From contig JAJXYF010000004.1 in NCBI GenBank assembly GCA_021780755.1, forward strand, positions 1 through 64,000: DNA of 64,000 nucleotides, read 5' to 3'. The notes under the pieces were generated by a model, which had not been told where the DNA came from, ran no database searches, and saw only the letters and a list, made by a program, of their open reading frames with translations. Below are positions 26,540 through 35,247 of the stretch, in pieces. The stretch comes from Deltaproteobacteria bacterium. GTDB taxonomy: Bacteria > Desulfobacterota > Binatia > Binatales > Binataceae. Each line of letters begins with the position of its first letter. Within the stretch, counting starts at the first letter, position 1. The position numbers and the translations under genes are program-made.

Positions 26540-27093
26540 TTTCAAAAAAGGCGATTATAGCGGGGATTTTTTCAGCGATCGTCGGGGTGGGCGTGCTGGC
26601 GATGCCAGTCAGGGCGATGGCGCATGACTGGAATCATGGCGGCGGCTGGGGTCGTGGGCATCACGACAACGGGCGGCATAACGGCTGGTACAACCACGGC
26701 GGCGGGAATAATGGCTGGTACAATCGTGGTGGGGATGGAGACGAAGAGGGATACCAAGGCAGGGGTTATTACGCGCAGCCGAACTATGGCTACGGGTACG
26801 GGCAGGGGGAAGACGAGGACGATGATGGCGGCGGCTACGGCTATGGAAATGGCTATGGCGGCGGCTACGGCGGTGGCTACGGTTACGGCGCGATGAACCC
26901 GCGTCATCCCGGTCTGATGTGGGCGTGTGACTCGCACGGCCATCACTGCCATTGGGCGCGGCGTGCGGGCTACGGTTACGGCCAGACCGGAGTTAATCCG
27001 TTCGGCGGCTATTACGGGAATAATGCCTATGGCAACAACGGTTACTCGGCGCTAGGCGGACTCGGTTCGCTGTTTGGAATACCGATGCCATAG
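26536..27093 (+). CDS. Secreted Gly/Tyr/His-rich low-complexity protein
   Basis: The 185-residue precursor has a clear signal peptide (MISKKAIIAGIFSAIVG...VRAMA, cleavage near residue 29). The mature protein is dominated by Gly, Tyr, Asn, His and Trp: repeats such as NGWYNHGGG, a Gly-Tyr block (GYGYGNGYGGGYGGGYGYG), an acidic patch, and a central HPGLMWACDSHGHHCHWARR with two Cys and several His. It could bind metal or build an extracellular or envelope matrix, but no function is known. GTG start is supported by AGGAGGT eight bases upstream. It forms a single-gene transcript ending at the terminator at 27128. Confidence 0.7.
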   Translation: MISKKAIIAGIFSAIVGVGVLAMPVRAMAHDWNHGGGWGRGHHDNGRHNGWYNHGGGNNGWYNRGGDGDEEGYQGRGYYAQPNYGYGYGQGEDEDDDGGGYGYGNGYGGGYGGGYGYGAMNPRHPGLMWACDSHGHHCHWARRAGYGYGQTGVNPFGGYYGNNAYGNNGYSALGGLGSLFGIPMP

Positions 27094-27127
27094 TGTCTCA
27101 ACTCGACTACTCGGACGTGAATAAAGG

Positions 27128-27160
27128 ACGCCCCGCCAATCCGGCGGGGCGTTTCCTTCT
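27128..27160. terminator. Rho-independent terminator
   Basis: Perfect 10-bp arms ACGCCCCGCC (27128-27137) and GGCGGGGCGT (27143-27152) with a 5-base loop are followed by TTCCTTCT. It lies between the secreted Gly/Tyr-rich gene and the convergent LLM oxidoreductase gene. Confidence 0.85.
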
Positions 27161-27237
27161 ATCTTCTTAATCGATGGATGCTCGCGATGCACCGCTGGGG
27201 GCCATGGAAGATGATCGCGAGTGAGCGCCCGTACTGG

Positions 27238-28245
27238 TTAGCCCCAGTTAGATGCGAGCGTTTCGATCGCCTTCAGGATGCGCGCCCGGCGCTCATCGTG
27301 ATTGGGCGCGAACGAAGTGAACTGGAGCGTGCTGGTGGTGATGCCAGCCTTTTCGAATTCGCGCAGGCGTTTTGTGATGCGGTCGGGCGAGCCGAGCACG
27401 TAGATCGATTCGACCATGCTCTGCGGAATCGATTGGAGCGCCTTCTTGCGATCGCCGGAGTTCCAGGCTTCCAGCGCGACGCGCGCTTCGTTATCGAAGC
27501 CGATTTCGCGGAAGAACTTGTTGTACTGCGGCACGGTTACGTAGGCGGTGAGTTCGCGCCGCAGATTTTCGCGGACGAGGTCTTCCTCGGGATCGACGGC
27601 GACCTGGATACGGCAGCAGATATCGATATTGTCGGTTGGCTTGCCGACGCTGAGGGCGCCCTCGCGAATGTGTTGGAGCAGCGGCGCGAAGGTTTCAGGC
27701 GTGATGTAGTTGACGATCACGCCGTCGCCGATCTCACCGGCGGTGCGCAGCATCAGCGCGCCCTGCGCGCCGATATAGATCGGCGGGGGCGGTTCGACCT
27801 GGCCCGACAGGCGGAAACCATTGATGTGAACGGTCTTGCCCGCGGTCGTGACCTTTTGGCCGGTGAAGATGGAGCGCAGCGCTTCGACGGTCTCGCGCAG
27901 GCGCGTCACCGGCATTTTGTACGGCACCCCCATCCATTGCTCGACGATAGTCGGGGTCGAGATGCCGACGCCGAGGATGAAGCGGCCGCCCGAGATGCGC
28001 TGCACCGTCGCCGACGAAATCGCGATGAGTGCGGCGGGGCGGGTGAAGACCGGTACGATCGCGGTACCGAGACGCATCTTGTCGCTGACTACGGCCGCCG
28101 CTGCGACTGGCACGAACGCGTCGCCATGGAAGGTCTCGTAGGACCACGCGTCAGTGAAGCCGACGCGCTCGGCGTGGCGCACGAGGTCGGCGAAGTGCGG
28201 ATTCTGAAAGCCGTCGAGGGGGATCGTAATTCCTAATCGCATCAT
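27238..28245 (-). CDS. LLM-class (F420-dependent type) oxidoreductase
   Basis: The 335-residue protein is a luciferase-like TIM-barrel oxidoreductase. It begins MRLGITIPLDGFQNPHFADLV, with the strand FTDAWSYET, the conserved RLGTAIVPVFTRPAALIAISSATVQ, and the cofactor-binding GRFILGVGIS. These patterns match the actinobacterial F420-dependent LLM subgroup more than FMN monooxygenases, but cofactor choice cannot be proved here. Two adjacent ATG codons (28245, 28242) are possible starts. It lies 34 bases downstream of the FAD/Fe-S dehydrogenase gene on the same strand. Confidence 0.85.
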   Translation of the reverse strand: MMRLGITIPLDGFQNPHFADLVRHAERVGFTDAWSYETFHGDAFVPVAAAAVVSDKMRLGTAIVPVFTRPAALIAISSATVQRISGGRFILGVGISTPTIVEQWMGVPYKMPVTRLRETVEALRSIFTGQKVTTAGKTVHINGFRLSGQVEPPPPIYIGAQGALMLRTAGEIGDGVIVNYITPETFAPLLQHIREGALSVGKPTDNIDICCRIQVAVDPEEDLVRENLRRELTAYVTVPQYNKFFREIGFDNEARVALEAWNSGDRKKALQSIPQSMVESIYVLGSPDRITKRLREFEKAGITTSTLQFTSFAPNHDERRARILKAIETLASNWG

Positions 28246-28279
28246 GGTGGACAGATTCTCCCGATGGTAACGGGCGATT

Positions 28280-31147
28280 TCAACCCGCGGGCGCGGGGTT
28301 GAGCGCGAGCGCCTGGGCCAGGTGCAGTGGCTGGCGCCCGGTGCAGAAGTTGCGAATCTGCGCGCGGCACGCAAAGCCGTCGGCGATCACGATGGTGTCA
28401 GGCGCGCTTTCATTGATGGCGGGGATCAAGACCCGTTCGCCGATTGCGCGCGAAACGGCGAAGCGGCTCTCGCCGTAGCCGAACGCCCCGGCCATCCCGC
28501 AACAGCCGGCGTCGGGCGCGATGACGGCGAGGTCGGACGCACGGGCCAGCAAGCCAAGTTCAGCGGACATCCCGACGAGTGATTTCTGATGGCAATGGCC
28601 GTGGACGATCGCCTGGCCGCGCAGTGGCGGTGGCGCGAAATCCGGGGCCTCGCGAGCGAGGAATTCGTCGAGCATCAGGGTATTGCCCGCGAGCGTTCGC
28701 GCATGGGCCAGGCGCGGAAAGAGTGCGGGCACTTCGTCGCGAAAGGTCAGGAGGCAGCTCGGCTCGAGACCGACGATTTTGACTCCGCGTTCGGCATAGG
28801 GCGCCAGGGTGTTCAGCGCATCGAGCATCCGGATGCGCGCGCGATCGAGCATCCCCTGATCATAGAGCGGACGGCCGCAGCAGACGTCGCGCGGCGGCAG
28901 GACGACGCGAAAGCCCGCGCGCTCCAGCACCTCGGTCGCGGCGATCGCGACGCCGGGCTCGAAGAAATTGTTGAAGGTGTCCGGGAACAGCAGCACTTCG
29001 GCGCCGTCGGGATGGCGCGGTGCGTGGCGCCCGAACCAGCGGCGAAACGGGGTGTCGGCGAAGCGCGGTAATTCGCGTTGCGAATGGACGCCCAGCATGC
29101 GCCTGAGCATCCGGCCTCCGGCGCCGTCGGCGATCGAGTTCGCGAACTTCGGCGCGAGTGCCGCGAGGCGCGCGAATTCGTGAATGTGCCCGAAGAAATG
29201 CGCCGGCAGCGGCCGGCGATGAGTCACGTAATAATTGGCGAGGAATTCGGCCTTGTACGCCGCCATGTCGATCGACGCGGGACATTCGGTCTTGCACGCC
29301 TTGCACGAGAGACAGAGTTCGAGCGCGTCGTAGAGCGCACGGTCGGCGAAACCGTCCTTGAGCAGGCCGCCGGTCAGGGCCTCGTGGAGCAGGCGGGCGC
29401 GTCCGCGGGTGGAATGGGTTTCGTCGCGCGTCGCCATGTAGGACGGGCACATTACGCCGGCGTCGGTCTTGCGGCATTTGCCGATGCCGACGCACTTTAG
29501 CGCGGCGCCGGCGAGACCGCCCTCGGCGCTGAAGTCAAAGCGGGTGAGCACGGTCTGCGGGTTATAGTTGGCGCCGATGCGCAGATGGGCGTCGAGCGGT
29601 TCGGCGTCAACGATGACGCCGGGGTTCATTTTGCGATCGGGGTCGAAGGCGCGTTTGAACTCGCGAAAGGCGCCGATCAATTCGGCGCCGAACATTTTCG
29701 GCAGTAGTTCGGAACGCGCGAGACCGTCGCCATGCTCGCCCGAGAGCGACCCGCCGAACTCGACGACGAGATCGCCAATTTCGATCATCGCCGCGCGGAA
29801 GGTCGCGACTCCCGCGCGGGTGAAGAGGTCGAAGTTGATGCGGCAATGGATGCAGCCTTCGCCGAAGTGGCCGTAATAGGTTGCGGCGGCGAGGTTGTGG
29901 GCGTCGAGCAGTTTGACGAAGCGGCGCAGGAAGTCGCCGAGGCGGGCGGGCGGGACGGCGCAGTCCTCGGCGCCCGGCCAGGTGCGCGGCTGGCCGCGCA
30001 CGAAGGCGCCCGCACCGAGGCCGGATTCGCGCAAGCGCCATACGGCAAGCTGATCGGCGTCGTCGAGGAGTGTCGCGATGCCGGAACAGGCGGCGACGCT
30101 GGCGGCTTGCCGACGCAGGGCATCGGCGGCCGCGCGGACTTCGTCAGCGGAATCGGCGCCGAGTTCGACCAGCAGAAAGGCGCGCCCAGCGGGCAGCAGA
30201 TTGACCGCCGCGAGACCCTTTTGCCGCGCGATATCGGGCAGATGATGATCGAAGCCTTCGAGCGCCTGCGGGCGATGCTCAAGCATCCAGGGCATCTGAT
30301 CGGCGGCGAGGAAAACGTCGTCGAAGCCGATCACGACCAGTGCGAGATGGTTGGGCTTCGGCACCAGGCGCACGGTCGCGGCGAGAATCGTGGCGAGCGT
30401 GCCCTCCGAGCCGACCATCGCGCGGGCGAGGTTGAAGCCGTTTTCGGGGAGCAATTCGTCGAGATTGTAGCCGGAGACGCGCCGCGGGATTTTGGGATAC
30501 CGCGCGCGAATCGAATCGCCGTAGCGGTTCGCGATTGTGCGCAACGATCCATGAAGGCGCGCGATGCGGCTGGCGGTGCGGCTGTCCGTGGTTCCGCCAG
30601 TGGTGGCGTCGCCGCCGAGCGTCATCCGCGTGCCATCATAGAGCAGCACGTCGAGGCGCTCGACGTTGTCCACGGTTTTCCCGTGAGCGGCGGAATGCGC
30701 ACCGCAGGAGTTGTTGCCAATCATCCCGCCGAGCGTGCAGCGATCCTTGGTTGAGGGGTCGGGCGCGAAGAAGAGTCGGTGCGGCGCGGCCGCGGCGTTG
30801 AGCTGAGTCTGGATCACGCCGGGCTGAACGATCGCGACGCGATTTTCCGCGTCGATGCGGGAGATCGCGTTCATGTATTTTGAGAAGTCGAGCACCAGCG
30901 CGGTGTTGGCGGTCTGCCCGCCGAGGGCCGTACCACCGCCGCGCGGCAGTACCGGGATGGCGTTCTCGCGCGCCAGAGCGATCGCACGAATGACGTCCTC
31001 ATCATGGCGCGGTACGACGATACCGACGGGAACGCGGCGGTAATTGGACGCGTCGGTGGAATAGATCGCACGGGTGGCGTCGTCGAAACGGACGTCACCC
31101 TCGATCGAGGCGGCGAGCTTGTCGCGCAATGCGTTGATCGAAGCCAT
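28280..31147 (-). CDS. Fused FAD-linked oxidase / Fe-S 2-hydroxyacid dehydrogenase (YdiJ/GlcD-GlcF type)
   Basis: This 955-residue protein joins the catalytic and electron-transfer parts of a 2-hydroxyacid dehydrogenase. The FAD_binding_4 domain is near residues 38-180 (VLPRGGGTALGGQTANT), the FAD-oxidase C-terminal domain near 270-520 (HFGEGCIHCRINFD), a 4Fe-4S region near 555-640 with CVGIGKC and CLSCKACKTECP, and CCG domains near 710-930 (CCGRPLYDQG, HGHCHQKSL, CCGMAGAFGY). Likely substrates are D-lactate, D-2-hydroxyglutarate or glycolate, with electrons passed to the respiratory chain. The next gene downstream is the LLM oxidoreductase. Confidence 0.9.
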   Translation of the reverse strand: MASINALRDKLAASIEGDVRFDDATRAIYSTDASNYRRVPVGIVVPRHDEDVIRAIALARENAIPVLPRGGGTALGGQTANTALVLDFSKYMNAISRIDAENRVAIVQPGVIQTQLNAAAAPHRLFFAPDPSTKDRCTLGGMIGNNSCGAHSAAHGKTVDNVERLDVLLYDGTRMTLGGDATTGGTTDSRTASRIARLHGSLRTIANRYGDSIRARYPKIPRRVSGYNLDELLPENGFNLARAMVGSEGTLATILAATVRLVPKPNHLALVVIGFDDVFLAADQMPWMLEHRPQALEGFDHHLPDIARQKGLAAVNLLPAGRAFLLVELGADSADEVRAAADALRRQAASVAACSGIATLLDDADQLAVWRLRESGLGAGAFVRGQPRTWPGAEDCAVPPARLGDFLRRFVKLLDAHNLAAATYYGHFGEGCIHCRINFDLFTRAGVATFRAAMIEIGDLVVEFGGSLSGEHGDGLARSELLPKMFGAELIGAFREFKRAFDPDRKMNPGVIVDAEPLDAHLRIGANYNPQTVLTRFDFSAEGGLAGAALKCVGIGKCRKTDAGVMCPSYMATRDETHSTRGRARLLHEALTGGLLKDGFADRALYDALELCLSCKACKTECPASIDMAAYKAEFLANYYVTHRRPLPAHFFGHIHEFARLAALAPKFANSIADGAGGRMLRRMLGVHSQRELPRFADTPFRRWFGRHAPRHPDGAEVLLFPDTFNNFFEPGVAIAATEVLERAGFRVVLPPRDVCCGRPLYDQGMLDRARIRMLDALNTLAPYAERGVKIVGLEPSCLLTFRDEVPALFPRLAHARTLAGNTLMLDEFLAREAPDFAPPPLRGQAIVHGHCHQKSLVGMSAELGLLARASDLAVIAPDAGCCGMAGAFGYGESRFAVSRAIGERVLIPAINESAPDTIVIADGFACRAQIRNFCTGRQPLHLAQALALNPAPAG

Positions 31148-31289
31148 CGGTGCGCATGATTCTAGTGCACTTGCGCCGACGAATTACAGGAGCGCGAAGT
31201 CGCCGTCGAGGGCGCGAAAAAAACGGGCGCGAACACCAGATGTATCCGTGCCCGTCGTCGTGACTGATTAGCTTTGTGCGGCTTGCGTG

Positions 31290-32336
31290 CTATGCCGCCG
31301 GCGGGACGATCGCGATTTTACCTGCGATAGTGCTGGTTTCCATCAGGTCCTGCGCCTTGCCGAGGTCTTTCAGCGCGAGTACTTGGCCGACCACCGGCTT
31401 GATGTGGCCGCTTTCAACAAAGCGCATCGCGTCGATCAGTTCGCCCTTGTTGCCGAGATGCGAGCCGAGGTAGTTCTGCTGTTTGTTCCATAGCAGGCGG
31501 ATGTCGAGGTGAGCGTCGAAGCCCGAGGTCGCACCGCAGGTGACGATCGTGCCGCCCCACTTGAGGCATTGCATCGAGATGGGCCAGGTTTCGGCGCCGG
31601 TATGTTCGAAGACGATATCGGCGCGGCGGCCGTCGGTGATTTTGCGCACTTCCTGGAAGATGTCGTGCTTCTTGCGATGGAGTACGAACTCCGCGCCGAG
31701 TGTTTTGCATAGTTCGAGTTTGTCGTCGGCGGAGGCGACCGCGATCGCGCGCGCGTTGAAGAGCTTCGCAATCTGAATCGCCATCACGCCGAGACCGCCG
31801 GCGGCACCCCAGATCAGCACGAAATCACCGGCCTGGATCTTCGCGCGCGACACCAGCATCCGCCACACGGTGACCAGCACGAGCGGGATGGTGGCGGCTT
31901 CTTCAAAGCTCAAGTTGGGCGGCTTGGGTAGCGTGTTGACGGCGGGCACCTTGCAGTATTCGCCATGCGCGCCGTCGAGCGGACCGGTCTGGAAGCCCCA
32001 GATTTTGAAATCGGGGCAGAAATATTCCTCGCCGCGCGTGCAGTAGTAGCATTGGCGGCAGGAGATGCCGCAATGGACGACCACCTCGTCGCCAACCTTG
32101 ACGTTGCGCACTTCGCTGCCGGTCTCGACGACGGTGCCGGCGGCGTCGGAGCCCGAGATGTGCGGTAGCAGGATTTTCATGCCAGGCAAGCCGCGGCGCG
32201 CCCAGATGTCATTGAAGTTGCAGGCGGAGGCCTTGACCTTGATCACGACGTCGTTGGGGCCGGCCTTCGGGCGCGGAGTGTCCCGATACTTGAGGACTTC
32301 GCAGCCTCCGTGCTGCTCGAAAACAATCGCTTTCAT
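31290..32336 (-). CDS. Zinc-binding-type alcohol dehydrogenase (MDR superfamily)
   Basis: The 348-residue protein has a GroES-like domain with ACNFNDIWARRG and HISGSDAAGTVVETG, the structural-zinc cysteine cluster CGISCRQCYYCTRGEEYFC, and a Rossmann domain with WGAAGGLGVMAIQIAK. The NFNDIW motif recalls crotonyl-CoA reductase-like and acryloyl-CoA reductase-like enzymes, so an enoyl-CoA or aldehyde substrate is possible. The ATG at 32336 begins the fold; an in-frame start eight codons upstream is less likely. It is on the same strand as the FAD/Fe-S dehydrogenase, 142 bases upstream of it. Confidence 0.88.
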   Translation of the reverse strand: MKAIVFEQHGGCEVLKYRDTPRPKAGPNDVVIKVKASACNFNDIWARRGLPGMKILLPHISGSDAAGTVVETGSEVRNVKVGDEVVVHCGISCRQCYYCTRGEEYFCPDFKIWGFQTGPLDGAHGEYCKVPAVNTLPKPPNLSFEEAATIPLVLVTVWRMLVSRAKIQAGDFVLIWGAAGGLGVMAIQIAKLFNARAIAVASADDKLELCKTLGAEFVLHRKKHDIFQEVRKITDGRRADIVFEHTGAETWPISMQCLKWGGTIVTCGATSGFDAHLDIRLLWNKQQNYLGSHLGNKGELIDAMRFVESGHIKPVVGQVLALKDLGKAQDLMETSTIAGKIAIVPPAA

Positions 32337-32660
32337 GCAAAGAGCCTTCTTTTGCCGCATCCGCGTGCGAGCGGATGGGCCGGGTGAAACAATCGAGGAT
32401 TATATGCTGCGGCTAGGACCCGCAACAACATGCCTTTTAGCCGCATCGCGGGCGCTGGCCGGGGCGGTTGACGTGCGATCGCGAATCTCATAGATAAGCG
32501 GCAACGGTTTGCCCCGCTTCGTGGCCACATAGTTGAGCCCGCTGGTTCGTCCTGCCAGATGGCGGGTTCAGCGCGCTGGAGCCTTGAGCATCGCGCGCCG
32601 CGGCGTTCGCCGCAGCGGCCAGCATCCGCGATTTTTCAGTATCGGAGATATCTAAAAGCC
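32337..32660. other. 324-bp divergent intergenic region
   Basis: It separates the minus-strand alcohol dehydrogenase gene from the plus-strand lyase gene and should carry promoters in both directions. GGAGATA at 32644-32650 is a fair ribosome site for the lyase. I see no clear operator palindrome, RNA gene or supported ORF. Confidence 0.4.
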
Positions 32661-33698
32661 ATGTTTGTGTTGGATAAAGGCACCCGCTTCGTAATTCCGC
32701 GCACCGAGATGACTTACCCGGGGCACAGCCTCAAGCTTCATCAGAATGCGGCCGACCCGGTGAAGTCGCCGGTCGATCACGTGATGGCGGATTTCGAGGA
32801 CGCCTGCCCGTATGAGTTCAAGGGCGAGAAGAGCCGCAAGGTGATGGTCGAGGCGCTCAATACGCTCGACTTCGGCAAGAAGGTCGTGACGATTCGTCCG
32901 AACAATATCCATTCGCCGTTTTTCAAGGGCGACATGGAGGCAATTGTGTTGGGCGCGCCCAACCGCTTTCACGGAATCATCCTGCCGAAGACGCGGGGGC
33001 CGGAAGAGATCCGCGAGGTCTCGAAGCTGCTCGACGACCTGGAGAAGCGCGGGGGATGGAAGTCCAAGATCCAGATCGAGTCGCTGATCGAGACGCCACA
33101 CGCACTGATCAACGCGTATGAAATCGCGACCGCGTCGGATCGCATGGCGGGCCTGATTTTCGGCATCGCCGATTACGCCGCAAACCTCGGCATCCGCGAG
33201 ATCGTCGAAAATCAAAATCAGAACTTTCATTACTCGAAACAGGCGGTGGTGGTCGCGGCCAAGGCGGCCGGCTTGCACGCGGTCGATAATGTTTACCTGC
33301 GGCTGTGGCGCAAAGAGGATTCACCCGAGCGCGTCGCGGAACTTCAGCGGGGACTGCGCGAGAAGAACCAGGGCGCCGCGAACCTCGGGATGGACGGCAC
33401 CTGGGTGATCCATCCGCAGCAGGCGGAAATCTGCAACGCGTGTTACACGCCGAACCAGACCCAGGTTGACGAGGCGCGCCGCGTGATCAAGCTCTACCAC
33501 GAGAAGGGTGGTGGCTCGATGGCGGATCCGGCGACCGGCGAGATGATCGACGAGGCGACGATCAAGATTGGCTTGATGGATCTGGCCAAGGGCGCGCAGG
33601 CCGGGATGGTCAACGCGGCGGAGCTGGCCGACTGGTCGGCGAAGAGCAAGGCAATTACCGGCTACGACATCCTGGAACTGATGCGCCGCACGGCGTGA
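32661..33698 (+). CDS. HpcH/HpaI aldolase / CitE-like lyase (malyl-CoA or citramalyl-CoA lyase type)
   Basis: The 345-residue protein is a TIM-barrel C-C lyase of the CitE superfamily. Hallmarks are MADFEDACPYEFK with the metal-binding acid, VTIRPNN, GIILPKTRGPEEI, QIESLIETPHALIN, and GIADYAANLGI with the second metal ligand. The protein is longer than CitE (about 290 residues), as in malyl-CoA/citramalyl-CoA lyases. It probably splits or condenses a hydroxyacyl-CoA such as malyl-CoA to glyoxylate plus acetyl-CoA. The ATG at 32661 starts the fold. Confidence 0.85.
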   Translation: MFVLDKGTRFVIPRTEMTYPGHSLKLHQNAADPVKSPVDHVMADFEDACPYEFKGEKSRKVMVEALNTLDFGKKVVTIRPNNIHSPFFKGDMEAIVLGAPNRFHGIILPKTRGPEEIREVSKLLDDLEKRGGWKSKIQIESLIETPHALINAYEIATASDRMAGLIFGIADYAANLGIREIVENQNQNFHYSKQAVVVAAKAAGLHAVDNVYLRLWRKEDSPERVAELQRGLREKNQGAANLGMDGTWVIHPQQAEICNACYTPNQTQVDEARRVIKLYHEKGGGSMADPATGEMIDEATIKIGLMDLAKGAQAGMVNAAELADWSAKSKAITGYDILELMRRTA

Positions 33699-33748
33699 GC
33701 AGAGGCGACGCGTCCGCGAGCGGCGCGCGTTGTGAGTTTGAAGAGAGG

Positions 33749-33785
33749 AGCGGCGGGAGATCGATTCTCCCGCCGCTTTACTTTG
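33749..33785. terminator. Rho-independent terminator between convergent genes
   Basis: Perfect 11-bp arms GCGGCGGGAGA (33750-33760) and TCTCCCGCCGC (33766-33776) with a 5-base loop, followed by TTTACTTT. It lies between the lyase gene and the convergent amidohydrolase gene and may serve both. Confidence 0.85.
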
Positions 33786-33790
33786 ATCGT

Positions 33791-35014
33791 CTAAAGCAGG
33801 TTGTAGGCGCGTGCGACGTTCTCGCCGAGCACGCCACGGCGTGCGGTGCTCGACATGCCCTCGACCATCCCGCGCAATTCCTCCAGGTAATCGCCCGGAT
33901 GATCCGGATGCGGATAATCGGAGGCCCAAAAGAAGCGGTCTTCGCCGATGAGCTTGGTCAACCCCGCAATCGAGCGCTCGTCAGGATCGCCGGAGATGTA
34001 GCATTGGCGCTTGAAGTAGAATGACGGACGCTCCTTTAACTGAACGGTGCCGCCCAGCGCGGTGCGCCGGTAGATGGCGTCGCCACGGTCGAGCCAATAG
34101 CCAATCCAGCCCGCGCCCGATTCGAGCACGACCGTGCGCAGTCGCGGGAAGCGATCGAAGACGCCGTACTGGAAGAGCGTGCCGAAGGCTTGCGGTACGC
34201 CGGCGGCGGCGAACAGATCGAAATACCAGTCGGCCCAATCCATCCCGTTGAAGCGCTGATGCACGCCGAAGGCGGGCGGTTCGAGCGTCGGATGAATCGC
34301 GAGCGGAATCCCGAGGTCCTGCGCGGCCGCAAAGACCGGGTCATGGTCGGCATGACCGTGGGGCTTGCGCGTGATGGTGAAGGGACAAACAAAGGCGCCC
34401 TTGCATCCGTCCTTGACCGCACGAGCGAGTTCGCGCGCGGCCGCCGCGGGATCCCCGAGCGAGATGTGCGCGATCGGAATCAACCGGCCGCCGGAGTCGC
34501 GGCAGAAATCCGCAATCCAGCGATTGTAGGCGCGGCAGTATGCGTCCGTGAGATCAGCGTCGAAAACCTCGGCCTCCCACAACAGCCCGATCGTCGGATA
34601 GAGCACCGACTTGGCCATGCCCTCGGTCTGCAGCAGGTCGAGACGCTCCTTCATGTCCATCGCGCCGTAGGCCGCTCCGCCGGCGTAGGTCTCGACGGTC
34701 TCGACGCCTTCAAGGCTGTCGAAGACGCGATGCTTCTCACCCGAGCGCGACTTCAACAGTTCGCGCCGCTGCGCATTGACGTCCTCGACCGTAGCGCCAA
34801 GCTCCTGAAGCTTTTTCATCCCGCCGAGCGACGCGAGCAGGGTCGGGCTGGTGAGTTCCGAGCGCTTGTTATCGATCTCGAGATATTCGCGCTTGTCGTC
34901 GCCAACCTTGATCCTGATTGCGCGATCGCGATATTTCGCTTCGAGATATTTTTCCCACATATCCGGCGGCTCAAGAATATGGCCGTCGGCATCGATCAAC
35001 AGATCTTCGGTCAT
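33791..35014 (-). CDS. Amidohydrolase 2 (ACMSD-like) metal-dependent hydrolase
   Basis: The 407-residue TIM-barrel protein belongs to the ACMSD-related amidohydrolase family. It begins LLIDADGHILEPPDMWEKYL with the HxH-equivalent DGH motif, has LAIHPTLE, and ends with FWASDYPHPDHPGD, the conserved metal-binding aspartate region. Relatives include decarboxylases and hydrolases of aromatic or tetralin-type ring-cleavage products; the substrate cannot be named. GGAGGA precedes the ATG. It is divergent from the marR gene. Confidence 0.87.
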   Translation of the reverse strand: MTEDLLIDADGHILEPPDMWEKYLEAKYRDRAIRIKVGDDKREYLEIDNKRSELTSPTLLASLGGMKKLQELGATVEDVNAQRRELLKSRSGEKHRVFDSLEGVETVETYAGGAAYGAMDMKERLDLLQTEGMAKSVLYPTIGLLWEAEVFDADLTDAYCRAYNRWIADFCRDSGGRLIPIAHISLGDPAAAARELARAVKDGCKGAFVCPFTITRKPHGHADHDPVFAAAQDLGIPLAIHPTLEPPAFGVHQRFNGMDWADWYFDLFAAAGVPQAFGTLFQYGVFDRFPRLRTVVLESGAGWIGYWLDRGDAIYRRTALGGTVQLKERPSFYFKRQCYISGDPDERSIAGLTKLIGEDRFFWASDYPHPDHPGDYLEELRGMVEGMSSTARRGVLGENVARAYNLL

Positions 35015-35189
35015 TTGTTCCTCCGCAGGTAGTCCATATGTTCCGTCGCGCTTCGCCGATGACGAAGGGCTCCACAGCGACCGGCGTCCCCACGCGCGGC
35101 CACTGAAAGCCGACTATAGAACCGTAATCGCCGGAACCGCAATCCAAACCGACGGATCGGATCGCGGCTCGCGACTACCGGTTGAAGGG

Positions 35190-35218
35190 TTGACAAAAGA
35201 CCGCCTCGACATTATTTT
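35190..35218 (+). promoter_or_regulatory. Sigma70-type promoter of marR-pirin
   Basis: A consensus -35 TTGACA (35190-35195) and a -10 TATTTT (35213-35218) are spaced by 17 bases. The -10 box lies inside the left arm of the palindrome at 35211-35247, so binding of a regulator there would block initiation. Confidence 0.65.
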
Positions 35219-35247
35219 GAATTCAAATGATTGGAGTTCAAAATAAT
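35211..35247. promoter_or_regulatory. Palindromic operator overlapping the marR promoter and start codon
   Basis: Perfect 11-bp arms ATTATTTTGAA (35211-35221) and TTCAAAATAAT (35237-35247) enclose 15 bases. A nested perfect palindrome TTTGAATTCAAA lies at 35216-35227. The left arm covers the -10 box and the right arm covers the ATG at 35246. MarR-family dimers commonly bind AT-rich palindromes in their own promoters, so this is most likely the autoregulatory site. Confidence 0.75.

Noticed and set aside
26820-26900. Short tandem repeats in the Gly/Tyr-rich gene that could suggest a CRISPR or satellite
   Set aside because: The repeats are in frame and code for Gly-Tyr units; there are no spacers of constant length.
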